Shown here: positions 9,154 to 18,082 of the stretch, in pieces | Layout of the letters: each line of letters starts with the position of its first letter | Numbering within the stretch: position 1 is the stretch's first letter | Assembly: GCA_964463965.1 (NCBI GenBank) | Contig: CAYXED010000005.1 | Location: 1 to 64,000 of the forward strand | Direction: 5' to 3' | Length of the DNA stretch: 64,000 nucleotides | From: UBA2166 sp964463965 | Lineage (GTDB): Bacteria > Nitrospirota > Nitrospiria > Nitrospirales > UBA2166 | Position numbers and translations under genes: made by a program | The notes under the pieces: generated by a model | What the model saw: the letters and a program-made list of their open reading frames with translations, nothing else | The model's database searches: none | Told to the model about the DNA's origin: nothing

Positions 9154-9933
9154 GTGCCATACAAAAACTCTCACGCTATTTTTTTTGCTCTCCTTGTTTT
9201 CCTCTCAGCCATTTTTCTTGATCGGGAGTCGTTGATATATGCGCTTACCAACGATGAGGAAAATCAAATTATTCACTACATGGTACAACTTCCAGAAAAG
9301 CATTTCGTTGCACTACAGGGCAAGTTAATACCTGTAACTTTTAAACTATATGACGCCGTTGATGATGGAACTTTATTATGGGAAGAGACCCAGGATGTTC
9401 GAATTTTATCTACAGGGGTCTTCCACGCACTTTTGGGAAGCGTGACGCCTTTTTCAAATGCTTCAGGAGGTATGTCGGAATTATTTTCTGACAATCCACG
9501 TTGGTTACATATTCTTGCTTCCACAGGAGAAGAGCTTGTGCCAATGCAACAGCTGATGTCGGCGACAGGATCTTCAACATTTCGCCCATCGTGTCCTGAG
9601 GATATGAGTGATTTGGGAACATTTTGTATTGATAAAGTTCCAGTGAGGAGCCAGGTCAGTTGGTATGCCTCGGTAGAGGCGTGTGAAGCTTTAGGAAAAA
9701 GATTATGTAGCAATAGTGAGTGGCTTGATGCGTGTGATACAGCACCAGCCAATGGAGTGGAGCAGTTGCCACCTCCAAAGCACGAGTCAGAGTGGCTTGC
9801 TAACTGGGTTTTTGAAACGTCTTCAAAGGTTTTCTCAGCTGTGGATCGAGGGTACTACCGTTGTGTAACTGAAAGCCACCCGTGGCCCAGCGATCGCCCA
9901 TATGCCGTCAAGTGGTATCGCTGTTGCAAATAG
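9154..9933 (+). CDS. Secreted protein: beta-rich domain plus Cys-rich FGE-like module
   Basis: The reading frame is open further upstream, but that part overlaps the preceding gene in another frame, so I start at GTG 9154 (259 residues). A TTG at 9112 is the alternative; neither has a clear ribosome binding site. Residues 6-22 are hydrophobic (signal or anchor). A region of about 110 residues (PVTFKLYDAVDDGTLLWEET and following) resembles small beta-sandwich domains of surface proteins. The C-terminal 90 residues repeat the Cys-rich module of the upstream gene (CEALGKRLCSNSEWLDACD, DRGYYRC, terminal CC) with eight Cys in equivalent places. This is a tandem duplication with an added N-terminal domain. 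It converges with the minus-strand beta-helix gene 20 bases away. Confidence 0.7.
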   Translation: MPYKNSHAIFFALLVFLSAIFLDRESLIYALTNDEENQIIHYMVQLPEKHFVALQGKLIPVTFKLYDAVDDGTLLWEETQDVRILSTGVFHALLGSVTPFSNASGGMSELFSDNPRWLHILASTGEELVPMQQLMSATGSSTFRPSCPEDMSDLGTFCIDKVPVRSQVSWYASVEACEALGKRLCSNSEWLDACDTAPANGVEQLPPPKHESEWLANWVFETSSKVFSAVDRGYYRCVTESHPWPSDRPYAVKWYRCCK

Positions 9934-9952
9934 GTAGTAGCCGGGGGAGGTA

Positions 9953-11461
9953 TTAAGAAGCCCCACCGTTTCGTGGAGGTAGCTTCAGTTCAGGAATTTC
10001 AACGGGAGCTTGTTTGATTGGTACAAATGTGATGTTTTCCGCAGACGGCATTGTGAGAGAACCGCCTACAACGCTTGACCTCAGGGTATTTTCATCGGTT
10101 GTTCCCCACCAATTTTGATGTGCCTTCAGTTTTAAGTGCGTAAGGTTTCGAAATGCAACTTCTTTGGGTCCGACAAAAAAGTTATTATTCGAAATCTGCA
10201 GTAATGGGCCGTTTTGCATGAATACAGTGCTGGGGTAATCGCTGTGAGTCGAGATGTTTCCTGCTATGGTTGTGGAAGAGATTAGAGAGCCTGGCTGAGA
10301 GCTATCGATGCACATGGCACTCCCACTTTCTTTTGCCCAATTATCCAAAAATGCACTGTTGTATATTACGAGTTTGGTGCCTTCAGACCCTAACGCGCCA
10401 CACTCCATATCAGCCTTGTTTTTAGCAAACGCAGTGCCGCCAATCGTTACAACAGCATCTCGAAAATAGGCTGCTCCTCCACGTACTTTAACAGGCCCAC
10501 GACCTTGGACTTCACCATGCCCAAATGCAAGGAACAGGGTCTCATTGGCTGTGAATGACGAGTCCTCCACTGTTACCGTAGATCTTGCCGCGTATAGTGC
10601 GCCTCCTCTGCCTACTGTTTCGTTTTGATCGAAAACTACACGGGTCACGTCAAGCGTAGAATCTGTGACAAACAGTCCGCCCCCGTTTGCATCAGAACGG
10701 TTTCCCATAAACCTTACATCGGCAACTGATACGGTTGAGTCATGGGCAAAAACTCCAGCACCTTGGCCGGCAACGTGGTTGTCTATTATATCCGTGTTTT
10801 TGATAGTAACTGTTGCAGAGTGTGCAAGCACACCACTCCCAAATGCTTGTGAGTTGGAGTTGCTCTGGAGCAAGCTATTGAGAATGGTTACCGAAGCATT
10901 CTTAACTCGTACGCCGCTCGCGGCATTTTTGTGAATGACAACGTTATTGAGTAGAAGTGCCGTGTCGCGGACTTCAATGACTCCCATCTTCCCTGCTCCA
11001 CCGCCCATTTCAATGACTGCAAATTCAAAAATTGACCCACCAACATAGTTGCCCTTTGCATCAAATTGGGTTGGAATACTTGACTTTGTAAAGCGAATGC
11101 TTGACCAATCTCCTTGAAAAGGCTTGCGAGCATCTGAGGTGAAGATAATTGGTTTGCCCTCAGTGCCCTTGGCAATTAGTTGTCCGTCAATCAACATGCC
11201 TGGGCGTCCCTTTCGGGAGGCTTTTTTAAAGCGTATTTGTACGCCTGGCTCAATCGTTAGTGCGACTCCAGCAGTTACCGTTGATGGGCAAGTGACAATA
11301 ATGGGGCTTTGAGAGGTCTTCCATGTTGTATTTTCCGTTATTTCCCCACATATTTTGATTGGATCTTCTGTTTCTGCGGCAATAGAAAGTCCAGCAAGAA
11401 GAGCAATGAGAGTAATTCCAAGTAATGGCGATAAGAAGCACAGGTTCACTGGATGACGCAT
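9953..11461 (-). CDS. Secreted right-handed parallel beta-helix repeat protein
   Basis: The product has 502 residues with a signal peptide (residues 1-28, ending near SIAAE). The opening region (LTIEPGVQIRFKK, then KPIIFTSDARKPFQGDW) is the usual cap of pectate-lyase-like or polymorphic-outer-membrane-like beta-helices. It is followed by many imperfect coils of about 22-25 residues with the pattern V-x-I-x-N-S/T and G-G-A/G-L/V. No catalytic residues can be assigned. Such proteins are typically cell-surface or periplasmic. It is divergently arranged from the FGE-like gene at 11549, with an 87-base shared upstream region. Confidence 0.8.
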   Translation of the reverse strand: MRHPVNLCFLSPLLGITLIALLAGLSIAAETEDPIKICGEITENTTWKTSQSPIIVTCPSTVTAGVALTIEPGVQIRFKKASRKGRPGMLIDGQLIAKGTEGKPIIFTSDARKPFQGDWSSIRFTKSSIPTQFDAKGNYVGGSIFEFAVIEMGGGAGKMGVIEVRDTALLLNNVVIHKNAASGVRVKNASVTILNSLLQSNSNSQAFGSGVLAHSATVTIKNTDIIDNHVAGQGAGVFAHDSTVSVADVRFMGNRSDANGGGLFVTDSTLDVTRVVFDQNETVGRGGALYAARSTVTVEDSSFTANETLFLAFGHGEVQGRGPVKVRGGAAYFRDAVVTIGGTAFAKNKADMECGALGSEGTKLVIYNSAFLDNWAKESGSAMCIDSSQPGSLISSTTIAGNISTHSDYPSTVFMQNGPLLQISNNNFFVGPKEVAFRNLTHLKLKAHQNWWGTTDENTLRSSVVGGSLTMPSAENITFVPIKQAPVEIPELKLPPRNGGAS

Positions 11462-11548
11462 TGAGACGCTCCTAACAGATGAAGGTTTATTTGATGTGAT
11501 AGTATACTATTTTTGGGCATTTAAACGTGAATTATCCCACAGGAATTT

Positions 11549-12457
11549 ATGGATAACAAGAAAGAGCATTTACTTATTATTGCCTCTATTGCTTTTGTTG
11601 CCATTTGTGCGGTTTTAATGGTGGGGACATTGCTCTGGGAGGCTGTGAAACTTGACAGACATAATGATTTACTCGCCCAAGGGGAAGGGAAGTTGGAAAG
11701 CCCAAGGCCTGAGATCTTGATAGATTACAGTGAGTTTCCGACCATTGTTGGGGATGATGATAGGGAAATGGTCCTTATTGCTGAGGGGTTTTTTCAGATG
11801 GGGAGTGATGAGGGTGATCCCGATGAGGCCCCGCAGCACCCAGTGTTTTTGTCTCGTTTTTACATTGATAAGTATGAAGTGTCGAATCAAGATTATACGC
11901 GGTTTTTAAAGGCTACTAGATCCTCTAAGCCATTTGTCCCGGTTTTTGATGATGATCCGGCTAAGCTTTTGAATCCTGAACAAGCTGCTGTTGGAATGAC
12001 TTGGGACAGTGCGTTTGCCTACTGCCGATGGGCTGGAAAGCGACTACCAACGGAAGCAGAGTGGGAAAAGGCTGCACGCGGAGATGCACCTAGGAAATGG
12101 CCTTGGGGCGATGTCTTCGATGTACGTAACGCAAACATCAAGGGGGACGCCGATGGGTATGAGTATACTGCGCCACCTGGTCGGTTTGACCACGGACGAA
12201 GTCCCTATGGAGTTTATGATATGGCAGGTAATGTCACGGAATGGGTTGCGGATTGGTATGAAGAAGACTGGTACACTTCGGCATCAATTCAAAACCCATC
12301 AGGGCCTGATTTAGGGAAGCATAGAGTACTTCGAGGAGGATCGTGGGCTGAGTCTGCTGTGAATGCTAGAACTACAAAAAGATTTGCCGCGCGACAAGGT
12401 AGAGCAGATAGTATCATTGGTTTCAGGTGCGCCAAGGACGATCATGTTCAAAAATAA
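11549..12457 (+). CDS. Membrane-anchored FGE-sulfatase-fold protein
   Basis: The product has 302 residues. One transmembrane segment at residues 8-31 is followed by a full FGE-sulfatase (SUMF1/EgtB/PvdO) domain: MVLIAEGFFQMGSDEGD, FYIDKYEVSNQDY, AGKRLPTEAEWEKAARG, YDMAGNVTEWVADWY, RVLRGGSW and GFRCAKD. The Cys of true formylglycine-generating enzymes in the segment after RGGSW is absent (NARTTKRF), so sulfatase activation is unlikely; an oxidase, carrier or ligand-binding role in the envelope is more plausible. The carbamoyltransferase frame follows at once, suggesting cotranscription. Confidence 0.85.
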   Translation: MDNKKEHLLIIASIAFVAICAVLMVGTLLWEAVKLDRHNDLLAQGEGKLESPRPEILIDYSEFPTIVGDDDREMVLIAEGFFQMGSDEGDPDEAPQHPVFLSRFYIDKYEVSNQDYTRFLKATRSSKPFVPVFDDDPAKLLNPEQAAVGMTWDSAFAYCRWAGKRLPTEAEWEKAARGDAPRKWPWGDVFDVRNANIKGDADGYEYTAPPGRFDHGRSPYGVYDMAGNVTEWVADWYEEDWYTSASIQNPSGPDLGKHRVLRGGSWAESAVNARTTKRFAARQGRADSIIGFRCAKDDHVQK

Positions 12458-12466
12458 TTGAAGCAG

Positions 12467-14335
12467 ATGATGGCGTCTTCAAAGATTCCTGTCCGAATCC
12501 TTGGGTTTTCTGCGTATTACCATGATAGTGCAGCATGTTTGCTCGAAGATGGGCATATTGTTGCCGCTGCTCAGGAAGAACGGTTTACGCGTAAAAAGCA
12601 TGAAGCAGCTTTTCCAAAGCATGCAATTCAATATTGCTTGAATGAGGGGGGGGTTGCTCTTTCCGATGTGAACTATGTAGTTTTCTACGAAAAATCGTTT
12701 GTGAAGTTTGAGCGTTTGCTTGAAACATATCTATCATTTGCTCCAAAAGGGATCACTTCTTTCTGGGCTTCTATCCCGCTCTGGTTGAAAGAAAAGCTTT
12801 TTTTAAAAAACTTGATACGAAAAGAACTTGGATTACTTGCTGAACTAAACCCTCAGGACGTTCCACCTCTTCTTTTCCCGGAACACCATCAATCTCATGC
12901 AGCAGCGGCATTTTTCCCTTCTCCGTTTAATGAAGCAGCAGTTTTATGTATGGATGGGGTTGGTGAATGGGCTACTACATCCGCATGGTTAGGACGAGGT
13001 AATTGTCTCGATCCATTATGGGAATTGCCATTTCCTCATTCCCTTGGGCTTTTATATTCTGCTTTTACATCTTATGCAGGGTTTAAGGTCAATTCTGGTG
13101 AGTATAAAGTAATGGGGCTGGCTCCATACGGTCAGCCAGATTATGTGCATCTAATTTATGACCATCTGATTGACTTAAAGCCTGATGGGACTTTTCGGCT
13201 GAATATGGAGTATTTTAACTATTGTGCTGGATTGACGATGACAAGCAGTCGATTTCACGATCTTTTTGGTGGTCCGCCAAGAACTGCAGAGTCAGCCCTA
13301 AGCCAGCGGGATATGAACCTTGCGCGATCTATTCAAGATGTTACAGAAGAGGTGATGGTTAGATTGGCCCGTACTATGCATCGAGAAACTGGGGTGGAAA
13401 ATCTTTGCCTAGCCGGCGGGGTAGCTTTGAATTGTGTTGGAAACGGGAAGATCCATCGGGAAGGCATATTCAAAAATTTGTGGATCCAGCCTGCAGCTGG
13501 AGATGCAGGTGCGGCGCTTGGTGCGGCTATGGCAGGTTGGCATCAATTTTTGAATATGCCCAGGGAGGATACTAGATCGCCAAGGGATACTATGAGAGGA
13601 GCATTTTTAGGACCAGCGTTTTCTAGTGCGCAGGTTCGGCAGTTTCTAGATGAAATTTTTGCATCGTATGTGTGCTTGGATGATAATACTTTGTTTGCGC
13701 GTGTTGCCGAGGCTTTGGCTGCAGGGAAAGTTGTTGGATGGTTTCAAGGACGCATGGAGTTTGGGCCTAGATCTTTAGGGGGGCGTAGTATTCTTGGAGA
13801 TGCACGAAATACCTCAATGCAATCGGTGATGAATTTGAAAATTAAATACCGAGAGTCATTTCGCCCATTTGCTCCCTCGGTTATTCGTGACCAAGTTTCT
13901 CAATATTTTGATCTTGATGCAGATAGTCCCTATATGCTTTTGGTTGCACCTGTTCGTAGTGATCGATGTGCCTCACTGGCTGAGGAACATCGTAAGTTAT
14001 GGGGTATTGAATTGCTTAATATCCCGCGATCAGATATTCCTGCGGTTACACATATTGATTACTCAGCAAGGGTTCAGACCGTTACGCAGGATGTTAATCC
14101 AAGGTACTTCAAGTTGTTAAAGGCCTTTGAGGGGCTGACTGGCTGTGCGGTGCTTGTTAATACATCCTTCAATGTACGCGGTGAACCTATCGTGTGTAGC
14201 CCAAGGGATGCGTATAGGTGTTTTATGCGAACTGAAATGGATCTTCTTGTACTCGAAGATTGTGTATTGTTAAAGGCTGACCAAAAAGCAGTAGAGGATG
14301 ATATGACGTGGAAGGAAGAGTTTGAATTGGATTAA
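12467..14335 (+). CDS. Carbamoyltransferase, NodU/CmcH family
   Basis: This is 622 residues from the first ATG (a TTG at 12458 directly after the upstream stop is the alternative). The N-terminal half is the Kae1-like domain: ILGFSAYYHDSAACLLEDG, the metal-binding EHHQSHAAAA, and LCMDGVGEW. The C-terminal half carries GRMEFGPRSLGGRSILGDAR and VNTSFNVRGEPIV, typical of NodU/CmcH enzymes that transfer carbamoyl from carbamoyl phosphate to hydroxyls of sugars or secondary metabolites. It is followed by an SxtJ-like membrane protein and a DUF5989-like mini-protein, a trio common in surface-polysaccharide or natural-product loci. The acceptor is unknown; no glycosyltransferases are nearby. Confidence 0.9.
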   Translation: MMASSKIPVRILGFSAYYHDSAACLLEDGHIVAAAQEERFTRKKHEAAFPKHAIQYCLNEGGVALSDVNYVVFYEKSFVKFERLLETYLSFAPKGITSFWASIPLWLKEKLFLKNLIRKELGLLAELNPQDVPPLLFPEHHQSHAAAAFFPSPFNEAAVLCMDGVGEWATTSAWLGRGNCLDPLWELPFPHSLGLLYSAFTSYAGFKVNSGEYKVMGLAPYGQPDYVHLIYDHLIDLKPDGTFRLNMEYFNYCAGLTMTSSRFHDLFGGPPRTAESALSQRDMNLARSIQDVTEEVMVRLARTMHRETGVENLCLAGGVALNCVGNGKIHREGIFKNLWIQPAAGDAGAALGAAMAGWHQFLNMPREDTRSPRDTMRGAFLGPAFSSAQVRQFLDEIFASYVCLDDNTLFARVAEALAAGKVVGWFQGRMEFGPRSLGGRSILGDARNTSMQSVMNLKIKYRESFRPFAPSVIRDQVSQYFDLDADSPYMLLVAPVRSDRCASLAEEHRKLWGIELLNIPRSDIPAVTHIDYSARVQTVTQDVNPRYFKLLKAFEGLTGCAVLVNTSFNVRGEPIVCSPRDAYRCFMRTEMDLLVLEDCVLLKADQKAVEDDMTWKEEFELD

Positions 14336-14338
14336 ATT

Positions 14339-14740
14339 ATGCAAACTACTTTAAATCCCACTAGAAAACAGTTGAGAGCCTTTGGATTAATGATGGCATT
14401 CGTTTTGTGCATCATTGGTTTTTGGCCACTGATTGTGCATGCGGATCCTGCTCGCGGATGGTTTGTCTTTTTTGCAGCTCTCTTTGCAGTATTTAGCTTT
14501 ATCTTTTCTCGGGTACTGATCCCAGTGTTTCGGGTATGGATGACTCTAGGTCGTTTTTTAGGTTGGCTCAATACGCGCATTATTTTAGCCGTATGTTTCT
14601 ATGGGCTGGTTACGCCTATTGGATTTTTTATGAGGATCATTGGGAAAGATCCACTTTGTCGTGGGTTTGATCCACGGATACTAAGCTATCGCGTTTTGAG
14701 GACTTCTCGTGAGGCTACACACATGAAACGGCAATATTGA
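14339..14740 (+). CDS. SxtJ-like small membrane protein
   Basis: The product has 133 residues with two or three transmembrane segments (about residues 13-32, 36-60 and 75-98) and a short basic C-terminus. The size, the start (QTTLNPTRKQLRAFG) and the place immediately after a NodU-type carbamoyltransferase match the SxtJ family, as far as I recall. It starts 3 bases after the carbamoyltransferase stop. Function is unknown in the family; association with carbamoylation at the membrane is inferred from conserved neighbourhood. Confidence 0.75.
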   Translation: MQTTLNPTRKQLRAFGLMMAFVLCIIGFWPLIVHADPARGWFVFFAALFAVFSFIFSRVLIPVFRVWMTLGRFLGWLNTRIILAVCFYGLVTPIGFFMRIIGKDPLCRGFDPRILSYRVLRTSREATHMKRQY

Positions 14741-14758
14741 TAATAAGGGAGCTATAAA

Positions 14759-14911
14759 ATGGGCGAATTCCTTGCTGAGTTCTGGGGGTTTCTCAAAGAA
14801 CGCAAAAAATTTTGGTTGCTTCCTATCCTCTTATTCCTCGGAGCGTTGGGGGGGCTTATCGTGTTAACCGAAGGATCCGCTGTTGCCCCGTTTATCTATA
14901 CACTATTTTGA
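14759..14911 (+). CDS. DUF5989-like 50-residue membrane mini-protein
   Basis: A 50-residue protein from the ATG at 14759 with ribosome binding site AAGGGA (14745-14750). It has a short amphipathic N-terminus (EFLAEFWGFLKERKKFW), one transmembrane helix (about residues 20-37) and ends in LTEGSAVAPFIYTLF, the signature I associate with DUF5989 proteins encoded next to NodU and SxtJ. It is the last gene of the three-gene cassette. Its role is unknown; a membrane tether or regulator for the carbamoyltransferase is a guess. Confidence 0.75.
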   Translation: MGEFLAEFWGFLKERKKFWLLPILLFLGALGGLIVLTEGSAVAPFIYTLF

Positions 14912-14977
14912 TGTTGAGCTTGACGGGAGGAAGTGAGGGATGCGGATATCTAAAATAGGTATGTGTGGGTGGTAAAT

Positions 14978-15006
14978 TTGCCTGTGTGCCCACGTTTACC
15001 TATAAT
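14978..15006 (+). promoter_or_regulatory. Sigma70-type promoter of glyQS
   Basis: TTGCCT (14978-14983), a 17-base spacer and a perfect TATAAT (15001-15006) precede glyQ. The predicted transcript start is near 15013, giving a leader of about 53 bases. No T-box or other structured leader was recognised. Confidence 0.6.
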
Positions 15007-15065
15007 ACGCCACCTTTTAACAACAATGAAATTGTTTCCATTGCCTGCGAGCTGGCAGTAGTCTT

Positions 15066-15980
15066 ATGTCAAAATTGTCCTTTCAGGACATTATATTGTC
15101 TCTTCACCGCTTTTGGGCGGATCATGGTTGTATCATTCTTCAACCATATGATCTTGAGGTGGGTGCTGGGACATTTCACCCCGCGACATTTTTAAGAGCA
15201 TTAGGTCCCGAGCCTTGGAATGCTGCCTATGTACAGCCATGTCGCCGTCCTACGGATGGGCGTTATGGAGAGAATCCAAACCGGCTTCAACATTACTACC
15301 AGTACCAAGTTATCTTGAAGCCTTCTCCTGATGATGCTCAGGCGTTATATCTTGAAAGTTTGACTAGTTTGGGACTTGATCCTCACCGTCATGATATTCG
15401 GTTTGTGCATGATGATTGGGAATCACCAACTCTTGGTGCATGGGGTTTAGGATGGGAGGTCAGGCTTGATGGCATGGAAATTACTCAGTTTACGTACTTT
15501 CAAGAAGTGGGAGGTATTCCTCTTGATCTGATTCCTGTCGAATTTACTTATGGAATTGAGCGTATTGGAATGTATCTCCAGCAAGTTGACAATGTGTACG
15601 ATATGCTGTGGTCTGAGGGCATTGCGTATGGTGATATTCATCACGACTCTGAAGTGCAGTTTTCAACCTACAACTTTGATGATGCCGACGTTAAAGTGCT
15701 TGCAAATAGATTTCAGGATACTGAGCAGGAAGCACAGCAGCTTATCAGCAAAGAGCTTATTCTTCCCGCATATGATTGTTGTATGAAGGCGTCTCACATT
15801 TTTAACCTTTTAGATGCGCGTGGGGCTATTAGCGTGACGGAGCGTGTGGGTTATATCGCTCGCATTCGTGCGTTGGCTCGTGGATGTGCAGAGGGCTATC
15901 TGAAGGATCGTAAAGCTAAAGGATTTCCTCTTCTAGAGGGGCAAATGCAGCCTGCTGTATCCTTGATAAATCAGAAATAA
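15066..15980 (+). CDS. glyQ: Glycyl-tRNA synthetase alpha subunit
   Basis: The 304-residue product is of normal family length. It opens with SFQDIILSLHRFWADHGC and continues with QPYDLEVGAGTFHPATFLRALGP-type class II catalytic sequence, VQPCRRPTDGRYGENPNR and the EVGGIPLDLIPVEFTYGIER region, which are diagnostic. It is the catalytic subunit of the two-subunit bacterial enzyme that charges tRNA-Gly. Its stop overlaps the glyS start by one base (TAATG), implying coupled translation. Confidence 0.98.
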   Translation: MSKLSFQDIILSLHRFWADHGCIILQPYDLEVGAGTFHPATFLRALGPEPWNAAYVQPCRRPTDGRYGENPNRLQHYYQYQVILKPSPDDAQALYLESLTSLGLDPHRHDIRFVHDDWESPTLGAWGLGWEVRLDGMEITQFTYFQEVGGIPLDLIPVEFTYGIERIGMYLQQVDNVYDMLWSEGIAYGDIHHDSEVQFSTYNFDDADVKVLANRFQDTEQEAQQLISKELILPAYDCCMKASHIFNLLDARGAISVTERVGYIARIRALARGCAEGYLKDRKAKGFPLLEGQMQPAVSLINQK

Positions 15981-18082
15981 TGACTAAGGAATTGCTGCTT
16001 GAAATTGGGACAGAGGAACTTCCCGCTAAGTTTATTGAGCCTCTCCTTGAGCAGATGAAAGTAAGGGCGAGTGCCCTGTTTGATGATCAGTGTGTTCAGT
16101 ATAGTAGCGTTGCCGTGTTTGGTACTCCAAGGCGGTTGGCTCTATGGGTTCCTCAGTTAGGGGTCCGACAAATACCTAAAAGTGAAGAGATCTTAGGTCC
16201 ACCACGTAAGGTTGCCTACGACGATCATGGTAATCCGAGGGAAGCAGGGATTCGCTTTGCCGAAGCACAAGGGGTTCCTGTTGATGCACTTGTGTTTCGT
16301 CATACGCCAAAGGGAGAATATGTTGCTGCCATCAAACCTCAAAAGGGACAGGAAACTTTTTTTCTGCTCCCTGTCCTCTTGTCAGATTACTTACGGGGTT
16401 TTTCCTTTCAAAAATCGATGAGGTGGAATGCGAGTGGGGCCCGGTTTGCTCGGCCTATTCGTTGGATTCTGGCCGTGTATGGAGGGGAAACGATACCATT
16501 TTCCTATGCTGGGATAGATGCAGGGTCCATTACGTTTGGACATCGTTATATGGCGCAAAAGAAATCAAAAAAACGACCTAAAGGCACAAAGGTAAAAAAC
16601 TTTGAAGCGTATGTTAAGTCTTTGGAACAGCAAGGTGTCATTGTTGATCAGCAACAACGTAAAGAGATCATTTGTACCCAACTAAATTCCGTGGCAGATG
16701 AATGGGGGGGGACCCTAGAGTATGACGATTCGCTTCTTCTGGAGGCGGTATATTCAGTTGAGTGGCCGCATGTGTTTGCGGCAAAATTTGACCCTTCGTA
16801 CCTTGATTTGCCAAAGGATGTGATTGTCACAGCTATGCAAGAGCATCAAGGGTTTTTTTCAATGGTATCAAAGACTGGGAAGTTGCTGCCTCACTTTATT
16901 GCAGTATGTAACGTGGAACATGCCGATATGAGTGAGGTTGTAAGGGGCAATGAGAGGGTGTTAGCAGCGCGGCTTGCAGACGCAAAATTTTATTTTGAAG
17001 AAGACACTAAAACCTCTCTTGACTCTAAGCGATCAAAGCTTCGTGCTGTTACATATCAGCAACGGCTAGGGTCTCTATACGAAAAAGTCGAGAGGCTCGA
17101 GGGACTTTCTGTATACCTTGCAAAACTTTGGGCCTTGTCAGAGGAAAGTAAAAGTATATGTCGACGTGTGGCGCAGCTTTGTAAGGCTGACCTTGTTACG
17201 GGTATGGTAGGAGAGTTCCCCAGCCTTCAAGGGGTAATGGGAAAAGAGTATGCGACGCGTGATGGAGAATCTGATGCGGTTACTGATGCGATTGCTGAGC
17301 ATTACTGCCCACGGTTTTCCGGCGATGCATTGCCTCAAACTCTCCCTGGTAGTGTTGTGTCGATAGTGGACAAAGTTGATGCCATCGCAGGTTATTTTGC
17401 TATTGGGCGTGCGCCGACTGGGTCACAAGATCCTTATGGCCTAAGACGTCAGGCTCAGGGTATTTTGCAGATAGCATTTTCCGGTGGCATGCCTTTTCCT
17501 CTTCGTAATATAGTTCATCAGGCTTTAAGGGCCTTTGAACCTGTCATAGAGTTTCAACATGATGATGTTGTGACAAATATTCTCATGTTTTTCCGGCAAA
17601 GGATGGAGTCAAGTTGTGCTAGTGAGGGGTATCGGTATGATCTTGTTCGTGCTGTACTCGAGCGGGGCGCGTTTGACGATCCTGTTGATGCTTTACATCG
17701 TATTGTGGCACTCCAAAAGGTTTCGAAGGACAGTATATTTGTCGAACTAATTAGTGCGTTCAAGAGGATTATCAATATTCTTCCCAAAGCTCATTCGCCT
17801 ATGATATCGGAATCCTTGTTCGCATTTGATGCGGAGCGGGAATTATATGAGAAATTACAACATCATCGTACGACAATTGGTGAATGTTTGGCGATGCAAA
17901 GGTATTTGGATGCCATAGGATTACTGAAAGAATTTAAACAACCAATTGATAGATTTTTTGTTGATGTTCTTGTTATGGCGGAAGATCCGGCTGTGCGTGC
18001 CAACCGGCTTTCGATTTTGAGCGAACTTCACGAAGTCTTTCACCAATTTGCAGACTTTTCTCAAGTTGTCGTTGAGGCGTAG
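15980..18082 (+). CDS. glyS: Glycyl-tRNA synthetase beta subunit
   Basis: The 700-residue product has the usual length. It starts TKELLLEIGTEELPAKF and contains the motifs PTGSQDPYGLRRQA (HD-like region) and, at the C-terminus, FFVDVLVMAEDPAVRANRL from the DALR-like anticodon-binding domain. It binds tRNA-Gly and forms the heterotetramer with GlyQ. It lies in an operon with glyQ; the cysteine synthase gene begins at the next base. Confidence 0.98.
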   Translation: MTKELLLEIGTEELPAKFIEPLLEQMKVRASALFDDQCVQYSSVAVFGTPRRLALWVPQLGVRQIPKSEEILGPPRKVAYDDHGNPREAGIRFAEAQGVPVDALVFRHTPKGEYVAAIKPQKGQETFFLLPVLLSDYLRGFSFQKSMRWNASGARFARPIRWILAVYGGETIPFSYAGIDAGSITFGHRYMAQKKSKKRPKGTKVKNFEAYVKSLEQQGVIVDQQQRKEIICTQLNSVADEWGGTLEYDDSLLLEAVYSVEWPHVFAAKFDPSYLDLPKDVIVTAMQEHQGFFSMVSKTGKLLPHFIAVCNVEHADMSEVVRGNERVLAARLADAKFYFEEDTKTSLDSKRSKLRAVTYQQRLGSLYEKVERLEGLSVYLAKLWALSEESKSICRRVAQLCKADLVTGMVGEFPSLQGVMGKEYATRDGESDAVTDAIAEHYCPRFSGDALPQTLPGSVVSIVDKVDAIAGYFAIGRAPTGSQDPYGLRRQAQGILQIAFSGGMPFPLRNIVHQALRAFEPVIEFQHDDVVTNILMFFRQRMESSCASEGYRYDLVRAVLERGAFDDPVDALHRIVALQKVSKDSIFVELISAFKRIINILPKAHSPMISESLFAFDAERELYEKLQHHRTTIGECLAMQRYLDAIGLLKEFKQPIDRFFVDVLVMAEDPAVRANRLSILSELHEVFHQFADFSQVVVEA

